This document shows, in pieces, positions 17,501 through 27,400 of a stretch of DNA of 35,960 nt. Both the position numbers and the translations under genes were made by a program. Below the pieces are notes generated by a model that had not been told where the DNA came from, did no database searches, and saw only the letters and a list, made by a program, of their open reading frames with translations. The DNA is from Chlorobiota bacterium (lineage in GTDB: Bacteria; Bacteroidota; Bacteroidia; Bacteroidales; F082). Position 1 is the stretch's first letter; each line of letters opens with the position of its first letter. The stretch spans positions 1 to 35,960 of the forward strand of contig JAADIS010000047.1 of NCBI GenBank assembly GCA_013151215.1, in the 5' to 3' direction.

Positions 17501-18893
17501 AGTTGATTACAAAAATAAAGAGGGCAATAAATATGAAATCGTCGTTGGTCGTTCGGCCGAGATGAAAATTATCGATGAGGAAACAGGTGTTGTCCTGGCA
17601 TCCGCCAATATCCCTTATTCCTCAAACCTCTATATACCAAATGGCACAAAGGTCAAAAAAGGCGATACAATTGCCGACTGGGACCCATATAACGCTGTTA
17701 TTCTTTCCGAAGTAAAAGGTAGCGTATCTTTCGAGAACATCGTGGAAGGTCAAACATACCGTGTTGAATCGGATGAGCAAACCGGATATTTCGAGAAGGT
17801 GATCATAGAGACGCGCCAAAAGGCCAAGAACCCGAACATTAAGATTCTTGGTACGGACGGTACGGTAACCAGGCAATATGACATACCTGTAGGCTCACAC
17901 ATATTAGTTGAAGAAGGAACCAGCATTCAGGCTGGCAGCATCCTTGTAAAAATTCCAAGGGCATTTGGCAAAGCAGGTGACATCACCGGCGGCCTCCCGC
18001 GCGTTACCGAATTATTCGAGGCAAGAAACCCTTCTGAACCAGCAGTGGTTTCAGAAATCGACGGTGTTGTAAGTTTTGGCAAAAAACTTAAGCGCGGAAA
18101 CAGGGAAGTTATTATAACTTCAAAAACCGGGGAAGAGAAGAAATATCTTATTTCAACGGCTAAACAGATCCTTGCTCAGGAAAACGATTTTGTCAAGGCC
18201 GGAACAAGTTTGTCGGACGGTGTTATGACTCCTGCCGATATTCTTGCGATTAAAGGACCTATGAAAGTTCAGGAGTACATAGTTAATGAAATCCAGGAAG
18301 TTTATCGTTTGCAAGGTGTAAAGATAAACGACAAACATTTTGAGACAATAGTACGTCAGATGATGCGCAAGGTTCAGGTTGAAGATCCGGGCGACACGCG
18401 TTTCCTCGAAGGCGAGCTGGTCAATAAGATCATCTTCATGGAAGTTAATGATGCAATATTCGGCATGAAAGTTATCGTGGAAACAGGCGACTCCTCCTTA
18501 TTCCTTAAAGGACAGATTGTCAGTGCCAGGAAGCTTAGGGATGAGAACTCAACCCTGAAGCGTCGCGACAAAGTTCTTGTGGAGGCAAGGGATGCCCAAC
18601 CGGCAACTGCCCGTCAGGTACTTCAGGGGATTACAAAAGCATCATTGCAAACCGACAGCTTCATATCTGCCGCATCGTTCCAGGAAACAACCAAAGTACT
18701 TACTTTGGCTTCGATTGCCGCCAAATCCGATTCTTTGCTCGGCCTTAAGGAAAATGTTATTGTAGGACATAAAATTCCTGCAGGAACCGGCCTTAGGGAA
18801 TATGAGGATATTATCGTAGGTTCGAAAGAAGATTACGAACAGGTGATGGAATCATCATCGCACTCGAATGAGATTACCGACATAGAGGACTAA
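14586..18893 (+). CDS. rpoC: DNA-directed RNA polymerase subunit beta-prime
   Basis: The 1435-residue protein carries the N-terminal zinc site Cys66, Cys68, Cys81 and Cys84 (ECHCGKY and VCDRCG). The catalytic magnesium motif [12 protein letters not shown] has Asp474, Asp476 and Asp478. The bridge-helix and trigger-loop region (about 780-960) includes [15 protein letters not shown] and [17 protein letters not shown] second zinc site is at [18 protein letters not shown]. It is the last gene of the long operon; the stop is followed 12 bases later by a strong terminator hairpin. Confidence 0.98.
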   Translation: MAFRKDIKIPSTFNKITISLASPESILEKSFGEVLKPETINYRTYKPERDGLFCERIFGPVKDYECHCGKYKRIRYKGIVCDRCGVEVTEKKVRRERMGHIQLVVPVVHIWFFRSLPNKIGAMLGLQTKKLETIIYYERYAVIKPGIKAKDGVNYLDLITEEEYLDILESLPPENQYLDDSDPDKFIAKMGAEAVHDLLANLDLDKHSFELRHKANTETSQQRKAEALKRLHVFEAFRDARKRAENKPEWMIVKVVPVIPPELRPLVPLDGGRFATSDLNDLYRRVIIRNNRLKRLIEIKAPDVIMRNEKRMLQEAVDSLLDNSRKSSAVKTESNRPLKSLSDSLKGKQGRFRQNLLGKRVDYSGRSVIVVGPTLKLNECGIPKGMAAELFKPFIIRKLLERGIVKTVKSAKKIVEKKEAVVWDILESILKGHPILLNRAPTLHRLGIQAFQPKLVEGKAIQLHPLVCTAFNADFDGDQMAVHLPLGHAAVLEAQILMLASHNILNPANGAPITVPSQDMVLGLYYITKARKNTEEFRVRGEGMKFYSPEEVIIAYNEKRADLHAIINVMIETIEDGKPIRKMVETTVGRVIFNQVVPKEYGYINQLLTKKSLRDIIGAILKKTGTATTTKFLDAIKELGFHMAYKGGLSFNLGNILIPDIKESLVAKANEEVDEVVNNYNLGFITNNERYNQIIDIWTHTNSHLTNTLMKELSQNAQGFNPVFMMLDSGARGSKEQIRQLSGMRGLMAKPQKSGATGGEIIENPILSNFKEGLSVLEYFISTHGARKGLADTALKTADAGYLTRRLVDVAQDVVINIEDCGTLRGLTISALKKNEDIVESLFDRILGRVALHDIYNPLTEELILRAGEEINEDIAKLIEDSPIETVEIRSVLTCESKRGVCAKCYGRNLASGRMVQKGEAVGVIAAQSIGEPGTQLTLRTFHQGGTASNIAATSKIEAKSDGLLDIEELRTVDYKNKEGNKYEIVVGRSAEMKIIDEETGVVLASANIPYSSNLYIPNGTKVKKGDTIADWDPYNAVILSEVKGSVSFENIVEGQTYRVESDEQTGYFEKVIIETRQKAKNPNIKILGTDGTVTRQYDIPVGSHILVEEGTSIQAGSILVKIPRAFGKAGDITGGLPRVTELFEARNPSEPAVVSEIDGVVSFGKKLKRGNREVIITSKTGEEKKYLISTAKQILAQENDFVKAGTSLSDGVMTPADILAIKGPMKVQEYIVNEIQEVYRLQGVKINDKHFETIVRQMMRKVQVEDPGDTRFLEGELVNKIIFMEVNDAIFGMKVIVETGDSSLFLKGQIVSARKLRDENSTLKRRDKVLVEARDAQPATARQVLQGITKASLQTDSFISAASFQETTKVLTLASIAAKSDSLLGLKENVIVGHKIPAGTGLREYEDIIVGSKEDYEQVMESSSHSNEITDIED

Positions 18894-18905
18894 ATAAATA
18901 TATGT

Positions 18906-18958
18906 AAAAGGCTGTTGGCTAGGATTATTAATACCTTCGACCAACAGCCTTTTATTTT
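18906..18958 (+). terminator. Intrinsic terminator after rpoC
   Basis: AAAAGGCTGTTGG (18906-18918) pairs perfectly over 13 bp with CCAACAGCCTTTT (18941-18953); the loop is 22 bases and the tail is TTTTATTTTT. It ends the tRNA-tuf-rpoBC transcript. The loop is long for a terminator, but the stem is strong. Confidence 0.8.
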
Positions 18959-18971
18959 TAAACATATCGTC

Positions 18972-19283
18972 ATGGAAGATAAGAATAAAAACAAATTAAA
19001 CATTGAGTTAAGCGAAGAAGTTGCCGAAGGTACTTATTCGAATCTTGCTATCATCTCACATTCCCATTCTGAGTTCATTGTCGATTTCGTGAAACTTATG
19101 CCCGGGACACCCAAGGCAAAGGTGAAATCAAGAATAATACTGACGCCCGAGCATGCGAAAAGGCTTTATAAGGCCCTTCACGACAATATCAGGAAATTCG
19201 AAGCCATAAACGGCCCCATTAAAGAGCCCAAAGATGGCGGTCTGCCACCGTTTACAATGGGTGGGCCAACTGCTCAGGCATAG
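18972..19283 (+). CDS. DUF3467 family protein
   Basis: The 103-residue protein (MEDKNKNKLNIELSEEVAEG; core YSNLAIISHSHSEFIVDFVK; RIILTPEHAKRLYKALHDNI) matches DUF3467, a small family encoded after rpoC in many Bacteroidota. Its function is unknown. The ATG at 18972 is chosen; an upstream TTG at 18915 lies in the stem of the rpoC terminator. It lies just after that terminator, so it is read by read-through or by its own promoter. A weak candidate is TACCTTCG at 18932-18939, inside the terminator loop, one base off the -7 consensus. Confidence 0.85.
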   Translation: MEDKNKNKLNIELSEEVAEGTYSNLAIISHSHSEFIVDFVKLMPGTPKAKVKSRIILTPEHAKRLYKALHDNIRKFEAINGPIKEPKDGGLPPFTMGGPTAQA

Positions 19284-19429
19284 GACGACCTATAAAACTT
19301 ATTCCCTTTCAAACAATAAGGTGATGCAACTTATTTGACAAGTCCCTTGGATAATAATATTCCAAAGTGTGTAAAATACAAGCCTCACTTTATTTCTCTT
19401 ATTATTTTATTTTTACCGTTGCGAGTTTA

Positions 19430-19941
19430 TCAATGACTTTCAACGACTAAATCAAAATGTTTAGTTTTCATTTCGATTTCTTTCTCTATCCATTCTATTA
19501 TTGCTTGAGACCTGGAAACAAGTTGTTTTAGACCTACTATTTCTTTATCGACAAAACTGTAACCTTCCCCAAAAACAGGACAGTTTACAAGTAGGGTCTG
19601 CTGAAAAAGTCCGTAGTGCATCATATGCGAAGCCGCAAGGTGAAGGTGTATAATAATACTGCGGGCCGCAGCAATGAAGTAGATGATGTACTACGGGCTA
19701 GCAAACAAGATTTTTAGAAAAAATGTAGGCTTTTTTAATAAATCCTTGAAAAAAGTTTGCATCCGTAACTAACAAAAATCGTGTAACAATATATATCTCA
19801 CCTTGTTAGGCGTTTTTCAACCGACCCTAAGAAGAACTCAGGCAATTGTTTATGATACTATTGGTATCGTAAAAATTGGTGATATTTCACATAGCCAAAG
19901 TTCTTTATTTTAAACAGACCTCGAATTGATAATAACAACAT
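19430..19941 (-). pseudogene. Broken small reading frame interrupted by a 234-bp element
   Basis: On the minus strand a frame ends at TGA 19430-19432 and reads VNCPVFGEGYSFVDKEIVG, then KQLVSRSQAIIEWIEKEIEM. It runs upstream to the edge of the element at 19594. If the element and one TA of the flanking TA pair are removed, the frame continues without a break (PEFFL joins LVNCP) for about 10 codons to a TAG (19858-19860). Beyond the TAG it stays open to ATG 19941 (MLLLSIRGLFKIKNFGY). I do not recognise the family. Whether it was ever a gene is inference from frame continuity. Confidence 0.35.
19594..19827. mobile_element. 234-bp non-coding element with 15-bp terminal inverted repeats
   Basis: The left end GGGTCTGCTGAAAAA (19594-19608) and the right end TTTTTCAACCGACCC (19813-19827) are inverted repeats matching at 13 of 15 positions. 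A TA lies directly outside each end, which fits a TA target duplication. The inside codes for nothing I can see. It holds a long stem: CCGTAGTGCATCAT (19611-19624) against ATGATGTACTACGG (19683-19696), one mismatch. The last 54 bases recur at 35245-35298 in opposite orientation. It looks like an internally deleted insertion sequence or MITE; the transposase family is not known. Confidence 0.65.
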
Positions 19942-20008
19942 TAATTTCGCACATGCACGTTTTCAAGCAAATAAGAATGTGCTGGCGCGACAACGTAAGC
20001 GTAAAACT
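19828..20008. other. Spacer between the element and the hydrolase gene
   Basis: The part 19828-19941 is the upstream half of the broken minus-strand frame. On the plus strand a 29-codon run (19827-19913) also lacks stops, but it is too short to support a gene. From 19942 to 20008 I see no gene and no clear hairpin. Confidence 0.3.
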
Positions 20009-20938
20009 TTAAACCCCTAAAAACCCCTTCATTACATTATAGACCTTCTCCCTCACATCTTTGCGGGACAACACCAGGTCATGCATACCGTCCTTAATTT
20101 CCTCACTGCTTACCTTATTACCCAAAACCTTGGCATATTTTGCGATGTGCTTCACGTTCAAAACCGAATCGGCCGTCATCATACTTTCGTTAAAGTCGCC
20201 GGGGGCAACGCTCTTATCGGAATACATTACCAGCACGGGGCATTTTACATCAAGTCCTTTTTGGAGTTCCTTTTGAGCCCTGTGAATGGCATTTATCCAG
20301 CCTAGGTTCAGCACAAAACCCTCGATGGGTTTCCATTCGAGGCTGAAATTCCATTCGCCATGGAAATCCTTGTGCAAGCTTTCGGCATAGCCGCGCTTTA
20401 ATCCCTCGGGCGAATTTATATCGGGGAACAAGCTGCCAACAGCAGAAATAAGCGGGATCAAAGCCATCAATAGCGGTGGATTGTTGAACTCAAAAAAAGG
20501 ACTGTTCAATATCAAGGCGCTAATAGCCTGATTGTCATTATTATGATGCGCATATAAGGAGGCCAGAAGACCTCCGGTAGAGTGCCCGTATAATACAACT
20601 TCCTCGTTTCCCTCAATACTCAGTATCTCTTTGAGGGCCAAATCGAAATCCCCGAAATACTCTTTATAATCCCTGAAGTTATTCGGTTTTTGATGGGGCA
20701 GGATGGAACGTCCGTATTTCCTCAAGTCAAGCGCATAGAAATTAAATCCCAGGCTGTTGGCCCAGTCGGCAAACTTATCGTGGAAGAAATAATCGACGAA
20801 GCCGTGAACGTAAAGAATGGCTTTCCCGGACTTGCCCGCGGCTTTTCGGGAAACAAGCGTTGCCTCTACCCTGCCCTCATAATCATCTGGGCTGTTTAGT
20901 TTTGTGATCGTAAAATTGTGAATGTCGTCGAAGTCCAT
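20009..20938 (-). CDS. Alpha/beta hydrolase (serine aminopeptidase S33 / monoglyceride-lipase-like)
   Basis: The 309-residue protein (MDFDDIHNFTITKLNSPDDY) has the alpha/beta-hydrolase fold. The oxyanion strand is ILYVHGFVDYFFHD. The nucleophile elbow is LYGHSTGGLL with Ser120. A late Asp (VMYSDKSVAPGD) and His (IKDGMHDLVLS) complete a likely triad. There is no signal peptide, so it is probably cytoplasmic. The substrate is unknown: lipid esters or peptides are possible. The ATG at 20938 is chosen because a full promoter (-7 at 20961-20968) lies between it and an upstream start at 20998. It is the last gene of the minus-strand set, but with its own promoter. Confidence 0.85.
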   Translation of the reverse strand: MDFDDIHNFTITKLNSPDDYEGRVEATLVSRKAAGKSGKAILYVHGFVDYFFHDKFADWANSLGFNFYALDLRKYGRSILPHQKPNNFRDYKEYFGDFDLALKEILSIEGNEEVVLYGHSTGGLLASLYAHHNNDNQAISALILNSPFFEFNNPPLLMALIPLISAVGSLFPDINSPEGLKRGYAESLHKDFHGEWNFSLEWKPIEGFVLNLGWINAIHRAQKELQKGLDVKCPVLVMYSDKSVAPGDFNESMMTADSVLNVKHIAKYAKVLGNKVSSEEIKDGMHDLVLSRKDVREKVYNVMKGFLGV

Positions 20939-20960
20939 TTCGTTAGAATTTTGATTTAGA

Positions 20961-20992
20961 CAAATATATACAAAAAAAACCCTGCCGGCCAA
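20961..20992 (-). promoter_or_regulatory. Hydrolase promoter: TTG - 21 bases - TATATTTG (minus)
   Basis: On the minus strand TTG (20992-20990) and TATATTTG (20968-20961) are 21 bases apart, a good Bacteroidota match. The -33 TTG lies in the loop of the terminator of the preceding gene. The leader to ATG 20938 is about 16 bases. Confidence 0.65.
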
Positions 20993-21009
20993 AGCCAACA
21001 GGGTTTTTT
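20974..21009 (-). terminator. Terminator of the Tricorn-type protease gene
   Basis: On the minus strand AAAAAACCCTG (21009-20999) pairs perfectly over 11 bp with CAGGGTTTTTT (20984-20974), and more T follow. The loop is 14 bases. It begins 22 bases past the protease stop codon. The A-T flanks would also let it work in the other direction. Confidence 0.75.
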
Positions 21010-21030
21010 ATATTCGGTAAAATATTCCTG

Positions 21031-24000
21031 CTATTTCGATTTATCAGGATAATCGGGTATTGACGGAATAGGTTTATAGTCTTTCAACTGTTCCAATATA
21101 ACCTCAATTGCTTTATTAAGCTGCTGATCCTCACCGGCATATTCTTTTGCGGGATCGTTATCGACCACTATGTCGGGATCGACGCCGTGCCCTTCTATAA
21201 CCCAGTGACCGTCAACATCAAGCGGGGCAAACTCAGGTTTCCTCAGATCGCCGCCATCAATGAACGGCAGGGAACCGCGTATGCCGACAACACCACCCCA
21301 GGAGCGAACTCCTATTAGCGTCCCCATCTTCATTTTCTTGAACTGATATGGGAATAAATCACCGTCGGAAGCCGAATAATTATCTAGCAACAAAACTTTA
21401 GGCCCGAGCATCATTTGGGCAGGTTTGGTATTTATTCCATTGTTTCTTGACATACCATAAAGAGCCAATTCCCTGTTCAACCTCTCTATCAGCATAGGTG
21501 ATACATTTCCTCCTCCATTTCCCCTATCATCGATGATAAGGGCTTTTTTATTCAGTTGTGGATAAAAATGCTTTACAAATTCATTAAGACCTCCCGGACC
21601 CATATCGGGAATATGAATATATCCCACTTCCCCATTGGTGGCCTCCTTAACCTTACGCATATTGTCCATCACCCAATTATAATAGTAAAGTCCTGATTCA
21701 TCGCCTATCGGAACAATAATATTCGTCTTGGCGCCCGAAATGTCGGCTTTGGTATTTGTGGTGATCTCTACTTTTCTATCTGCTTGCCCAATAAGCATCT
21801 GATAGATATCGGCAACATTTTTAGTTGACTTCCCGTTGATTTCCAAAATATAATCCCCTTCGTTTATATCAACTCCAACGGCTGTCAAAGGCGATCTTGC
21901 ACCATTGGTCCAGTTTTCACCGTCAAGGATTTTATCGATCTTGAAATAACCACTCTTATCCTTGCTTATCCTTGCGCCCAACAGTCCTGTTTTTATGCGC
22001 TTCGGCTTTGGCTTGTCACCTCCGTTTACATAAGCGTGCCCGATAGATAACTCGCCTATCATCTCACCGATCACGTAATTCAGGTCGTTTCTGTTATTTA
22101 CATAAGGCACGAGCACTGAGTATTTTTTGTTGATATAATTCCAGTCAAGCCCATGCATGTTGGGCGCATAGAAGAAATCGCGCATCTGACGCCATGATTC
22201 ATTGTAGATCTGAGACCATTCTTCCTTTAGGTTGACCATGACCATCATTCCTGACATGTCGATAAATTTATCGGCTTTTATCTTAGAGGACGGAAGCTTG
22301 ATAACTGCATATTTTCCCTTTATGCCGACGAGCATTTTTTTATGATCTGCAGAGATAACGAATGAGCCTATATCGCCAAGCTCTGTGGATTTCTGGTTTT
22401 TCAGGTTATATGATAGAAACTTCATCCCGCTTCCGCTTTTGGCGAAATTATAGAACAATTTATCCCCTACGGGACTCAAGTTCCAATACGAGCCTGCTTT
22501 TCCGGGAAGTGCAATTACGCGGTCCTGAATTCCATCGAAATCAATATCCACTCTTACTTTAGCTGCTTCTGTTTTGGAGTCCGAATCCTTCTTTCCTTTT
22601 TTCGATTTCTTTTCGGCATCCTTGGATTTAGGTTCCGCAATGCTAACTTCATCATTTACAGCCTCGAATGGCGATGGTGTGGATTTTTTAAGAGTTACGA
22701 AATATATCTTGCTCATGTCGCGGTAAGCGTGATTCCATTCCGTCCAGCTATAAATTGGATTGAAGTCTCTTGACGAAGTAAAAAACAAATACTTTCCTTC
22801 CGTTCCGAAAACTCCTCCGTTGGCATCGTACCAATCATCGCTGACCTGATGCGTTTCCGATGTTTCCATACTATAAACCATAATCTTACTTACAGTACCT
22901 TCCTCTGGTTTTGTATAAACCACCCACCGGCTATCTGGCGACCAATTATAATCCCTGATCTCCCAGGCGTCCGCTTCGGCAATGACTTTTACGGTTTTAG
23001 TGTCTATGTCAACAACATTCAAGCGAGCCATCTTATCGCCCCACAACAGTTTCTTGCCATCGGGCGACCAAATCGGGTTGTATTTATAAGTATCTGAATT
23101 AGTGGTTATTTGAATAGCCTCTTCCTTGGCGTTTTGATTTTGGATATAAATTTCGTCCTCACCGGTCCTGTCGCTTATAAACGAGATGTATTTCCCGTTC
23201 GGCGACCATTCGACGTTTCTGTCGTGCACTCCCGACGACCCGGTCAGATTTCGCGTGATACCTGACTTGGCCGGAACGGTAAAAACATCGCCCCTTGCAC
23301 CGAAAACAACCCGTTTCCCGTCAGGCGATATCGCCCACGAGCTTATGGACTTTGATGCATCCTTTAACTCGGCCCTAGCCGTGAGCATGTCATTATCAAT
23401 GTTTACGACAATCTTCTCGACCTTGCCGGTAGCAATAACATAATTATAAATATATCCACCGTTTTCATACACGATAGACTCATTGCCCAGCGAGGGGAAT
23501 TTTATATCATATTCGGTATAATTTGTTAATTTCTCTGTCTTTTTAGTACTTAAATCATAAACAAACATATTCATGGTCCTATCCCGGTCGCTAAGGAAAT
23601 ATATCTTGTTGCCATGCCACATGGGGAAAATATCCTGGTTATCGTTATTAGTAATATTAAGGGTTTGCTTGGTATCGAAATCATAAATCCAAATATCATC
23701 GGCCATACCGCCTTTATAATACTTCCACGTGCGGAATTCACGAAAAACCCTGTTCATGGCCATCTTTTTCCCGTCGGGCGAAAAAGAACACCAACTACCG
23801 GTTGGCAACGGAAGCTCTTCCGACATACCCCCCTTGCGGTCAACGCTAAAAAGCTGCCCTTTAAATGAGTTGAACGACTGTTTGCGCGAACGATAGATTA
23901 TATCATCGCCTTTCCAGGTAATAACAATGTTATTTGGCCCCATGCGATCCGAGACATCGTCGCGGCCAAGGGTGGCAGTAAATGTAATACGCTGAGGCAC

Positions 24001-24291
24001 TCCGCCCTTTGAGGGAATCACAAACACCTCGGTATTTCCGTCATACTGCCCTGTGAAAGCAATCGTCTTTCCGTCGGGGGAAAAACGGGCGAACATCTCG
24101 TAAGCATTCTCGTCGCTGGTTAATTTACGGGCCGTGCCACCTTTGGCAGAAACCGTATAGAGGTCGCCTGCATAAGTAAACACCAGCTGGTCGCCATAAA
24201 TGGCCGGGAATCTTAATAATCGCGCATCGTCCTGGGCCATCAGCCCCGAAAACAGCAGCATAGAAATAATGCTAAGTAAAATCTTTTTCAT
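21031..24291 (-). CDS. Tricorn-type protease, exported (S41 family with PDZ domain)
   Basis: The 1086-residue protein has a signal peptide (MKKILLSIISMLLFSGLMAQ). Beta-propeller repeats follow (PD40 and WD40-like; FSPDGKTIAFTG, FSPDGKKMAMNR and others, about 25-520). Then come a Lys/Ser-rich linker (about 555-580), the core C1 domain, a PDZ domain (about 775-865) and an S41 peptidase domain. His752 (SIGHAYVN) and Ser931 (GNGGGNVSP) are the likely catalytic pair, close to the Tricorn numbering of Thermoplasma. Such proteases trim peptides to short products; here it acts outside the cytoplasm. No TAnnTTTG box is seen in the 163-base gap upstream, so it may be read from the helicase gene. Confidence 0.9.
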   Translation of the reverse strand: MKKILLSIISMLLFSGLMAQDDARLLRFPAIYGDQLVFTYAGDLYTVSAKGGTARKLTSDENAYEMFARFSPDGKTIAFTGQYDGNTEVFVIPSKGGVPQRITFTATLGRDDVSDRMGPNNIVITWKGDDIIYRSRKQSFNSFKGQLFSVDRKGGMSEELPLPTGSWCSFSPDGKKMAMNRVFREFRTWKYYKGGMADDIWIYDFDTKQTLNITNNDNQDIFPMWHGNKIYFLSDRDRTMNMFVYDLSTKKTEKLTNYTEYDIKFPSLGNESIVYENGGYIYNYVIATGKVEKIVVNIDNDMLTARAELKDASKSISSWAISPDGKRVVFGARGDVFTVPAKSGITRNLTGSSGVHDRNVEWSPNGKYISFISDRTGEDEIYIQNQNAKEEAIQITTNSDTYKYNPIWSPDGKKLLWGDKMARLNVVDIDTKTVKVIAEADAWEIRDYNWSPDSRWVVYTKPEEGTVSKIMVYSMETSETHQVSDDWYDANGGVFGTEGKYLFFTSSRDFNPIYSWTEWNHAYRDMSKIYFVTLKKSTPSPFEAVNDEVSIAEPKSKDAEKKSKKGKKDSDSKTEAAKVRVDIDFDGIQDRVIALPGKAGSYWNLSPVGDKLFYNFAKSGSGMKFLSYNLKNQKSTELGDIGSFVISADHKKMLVGIKGKYAVIKLPSSKIKADKFIDMSGMMVMVNLKEEWSQIYNESWRQMRDFFYAPNMHGLDWNYINKKYSVLVPYVNNRNDLNYVIGEMIGELSIGHAYVNGGDKPKPKRIKTGLLGARISKDKSGYFKIDKILDGENWTNGARSPLTAVGVDINEGDYILEINGKSTKNVADIYQMLIGQADRKVEITTNTKADISGAKTNIIVPIGDESGLYYYNWVMDNMRKVKEATNGEVGYIHIPDMGPGGLNEFVKHFYPQLNKKALIIDDRGNGGGNVSPMLIERLNRELALYGMSRNNGINTKPAQMMLGPKVLLLDNYSASDGDLFPYQFKKMKMGTLIGVRSWGGVVGIRGSLPFIDGGDLRKPEFAPLDVDGHWVIEGHGVDPDIVVDNDPAKEYAGEDQQLNKAIEVILEQLKDYKPIPSIPDYPDKSK

Positions 24292-24454
24292 CGATCTTGT
24301 TTATTGATTTATATTATTCTGAAAACTCCATTTTTTCACCATAATTATGCCATTAAATTATTTATTCTGATAGATAGACTTTTATATGCGCTTGCTTTTT
24401 GACATTCAATAATTCTGTTCGTTTTCAAACATGGCACTGAACGATTACGCACAC

Positions 24455-27400
24455 CTAAAAATCAACAGGGACGATCTCTGCTTCCTCATTAATATAAACA
24501 AGGATGCAGCTTATTTTATCATATCCCATTTTTGCGAACACTTCGGCATACTCACGGATCTGTAGAATATGTCTTTTATCCTTATTACCCGTTTTATAGT
24601 CGATGACAATAAGTTCGCCATCCAATAACACTACCCTGTCGGGCCTTAAGACCTTAGCTTTCCCATCGTAAATCACAGTTTCGTTTTTTATCAGGGCATT
24701 GCCGGAAAAATACTGTTTTAAAGCAGGATGAAAAACTACCCCCTTTAAATACCCTGCAAGCATGGCCATGTCTTTTTCCGTAACAAAGCCGGAAATAAGA
24801 TATTTGTTCAACACTCTGTCCAGGTCCGACGCCAACTCGATCTCCGACAACATCCCATGGACGAGCCTCCCGAGGGATTCAGGGCTTTTTGATGCTAGTT
24901 CCTCCCACTTAATTTCTTCCGAAGGGGCAATTTTAACTATCTTATTAAAATCGCTTGAGGCAATGCCAGTAAGCTTGATCCGGCTAAACTCCTTATCATC
25001 TTCATAAACATAAGGAATTAATTCCCCCAGTTCGTAAACAGCTTCGGTATTCTCGTTCGACCTGATAAAACCCTTTAACAATTTACCGAAAACATCTTTA
25101 TTGTTATCTTGGCCAATTGCAAAAAGAGCATTCGACGCGCGCGTAAAGCTTACATAAACGAGGTTGATAAAGTCCAGGCGCTCCTTTTCGTTTTCCTTTA
25201 TATACTCATCGTCGAAACCGATCTCCGCGCTCAACATGGTAAGAGGGATCAACGACTTCTCCAATTTCGGTATGTTTAGCTTGCTGACATCGGCCCAAAA
25301 GGTTTTTCCCTGCTTCGGCCTATTATATGCCAGGTCAACTATCACTACCTTGAAATCAAGCCCTTTCGATTTATGTGTCGTCATTAGTTTTATGGCATCG
25401 GGATTATCGGGGGTTTCCACGAATGTCTTCATTTTTTTATCTTCCCAATGTTCCAAAAACTCAATAATCGTGAATTTCCCCCCACTTATCGTCTTGAAGA
25501 CAAAATCGAGGAAATACTGGACAAACAAGTCCGCCTCTTTATCAAAGCCCATCATCCTGACAGCAAATTCACATATTTCATATACAGAGTAAGAAAGCAG
25601 GATCTCAGGGCTTACGGCTTCTTTAAATAATCGGGCTACAACAGAATAAGTAGGCTTGCCATGGTTTTCATGGGCAGACAAAAACCCGGCTTTTCCGTCG
25701 ATATTGTTTAAAATCGAATATTTTAAAAGAAAGTCCGTCAAATAAATTTTCTCGTCAGGCTTCAACAGCATTTGAAGGAAGGCTACCAACATGCCTACTT
25801 TGGGAGAATTGCACACCAATAGGGATTCGGAGGATACAATATCGTACTTATCTGATATCAAATGCGTTGCGATCGATGTGATGGATTTCTTTGTTCTGCA
25901 TAAAATACAAATATCACCGGCTTTAAATCCCGCATTGATACAACTGCCCACATACGATGAAACGGCTGAGTTTCGCTTTTTCAAATATTCTTCACTATCT
26001 TTTTCCTCGATTAATTGCAGTTTGACGTAGGACTGCTGTGATTTTTTTACTTTTTGCACCAAACCCTGGTAATGCTCCTTTACATAATTTGATTCTTTCC
26101 CTATCAGGCCCTGAAAAAACTTATTGTTGAACTCGACAATATTTTTGCCCGACCTGAAATTAAATTCCAGTTGATGCTCCTCATATTGGCTTTTGAGCAA
26201 CGACTGCCGCGACATATCAAGCTGGGAGCCTGAATTGTGGAGCAAGTCGGGAAGTTTTGAGAAAAGCTCAACTTCACCGTTCCTAAAGCGATAGATAGCC
26301 TGTTTGGCATCGCCTACAATCATGCTGAAATTATTGTTGGACAATGATTCCTCGATCAGAGGCAATAAGTTTTGCCATTGCAGGACAGAGGTGTCCTGAA
26401 ACTCGTCGATAAGGAAATTTTTATACTTGAACCCCAAGCGCTCATACAAAAACGGCACGGGCTGACCGGCAATGTTTTCGCTTATCCTTTTATTGAATTC
26501 CGAGATATGCACTTTTGATGTCCTCTCGACGAAATCACCGAAAAGCAACTGGATTTCAGTTATCAAGGCAACGGAATAAATTTTTGAGCTTATAAAATTT
26601 ATAAGGATGTATTTTCCCGCCATATCAACTATTTCAAAATACAATTGCCTCAGCTCATCCTTAATCTCGTCGATTGCGTTTTTTATGGCGGCATCTGCTT
26701 TTTTGGCTACCCACAAATCGTTTTCGACGGTTTTTCTTGATGTTGCGTTCGGCATCAGCTTTTTTATGTCATTTATTTCAACAAGCTTGCTGAAAAAACC
26801 ATATATGCCCCTTCCCTTATTGCTTATATCATCCTGCACAAGCGAAACCGAAGAGAATAAATCAATTGCCCTTCTTGCATTCGATACTATCTGTGCCCCG
26901 AGGGTTTTCCGGGCTTTACGCAGGCTCTTGATCAATGGGGGGAAATCCTGAAGTTTCAGCTTGCTTAAAAACTCCTTTTGGGAAAACACGTCCTCTCCCA
27001 GGTTATATTCAACAAAATCATTGAGGACAATCCTTATATTATGGGTTTTCTCGTCTTCTATTTGTTTAAGGACAAAACTTAAGAGTATTGATGTCAGCTG
27101 TTTATCGCGGCCAACCCTTTCAAGAAGCTCGTCAACGATATCAGGAACTATATCATCGCTATCCAAAACAGCCTCGAAATTGGAAGGGAGGTCAACTTCG
27201 TTGGCAAAGGTCCTGATTATCCTGTGCACAAAGGAGTCGATGGTGGAAACTGCAAATTCGTCGTAATTATGAGTAATTGAATTAAGCAGCTGCTTGCTCT
27301 TTAATGCAAATACATCATCCTTTAAACCGAGTTGTTGTTTTAAATCCTTTATAAGAAAATTCTCGTCGCCGCCGGCAGCAAGCTCAAGTGTCTCAAGTAT

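Noticed and set aside
19315-19335. AATAAG/CTTATT hairpin as terminator of the DUF3467 gene
   Set aside because: Six A-T-rich pairs and no T-run; chance is likely in AT-rich DNA.
19827-19913. 29-codon plus-strand open run after the 234-bp element
   Set aside because: Too short, no start signal, and the minus-strand reading of the same bases gives better continuity with 19430-19593.
25164-25592. 142-codon plus-strand frame within the helicase gene
   Set aside because: It is an antisense shadow of helicase motifs that are fully intact on the minus strand.
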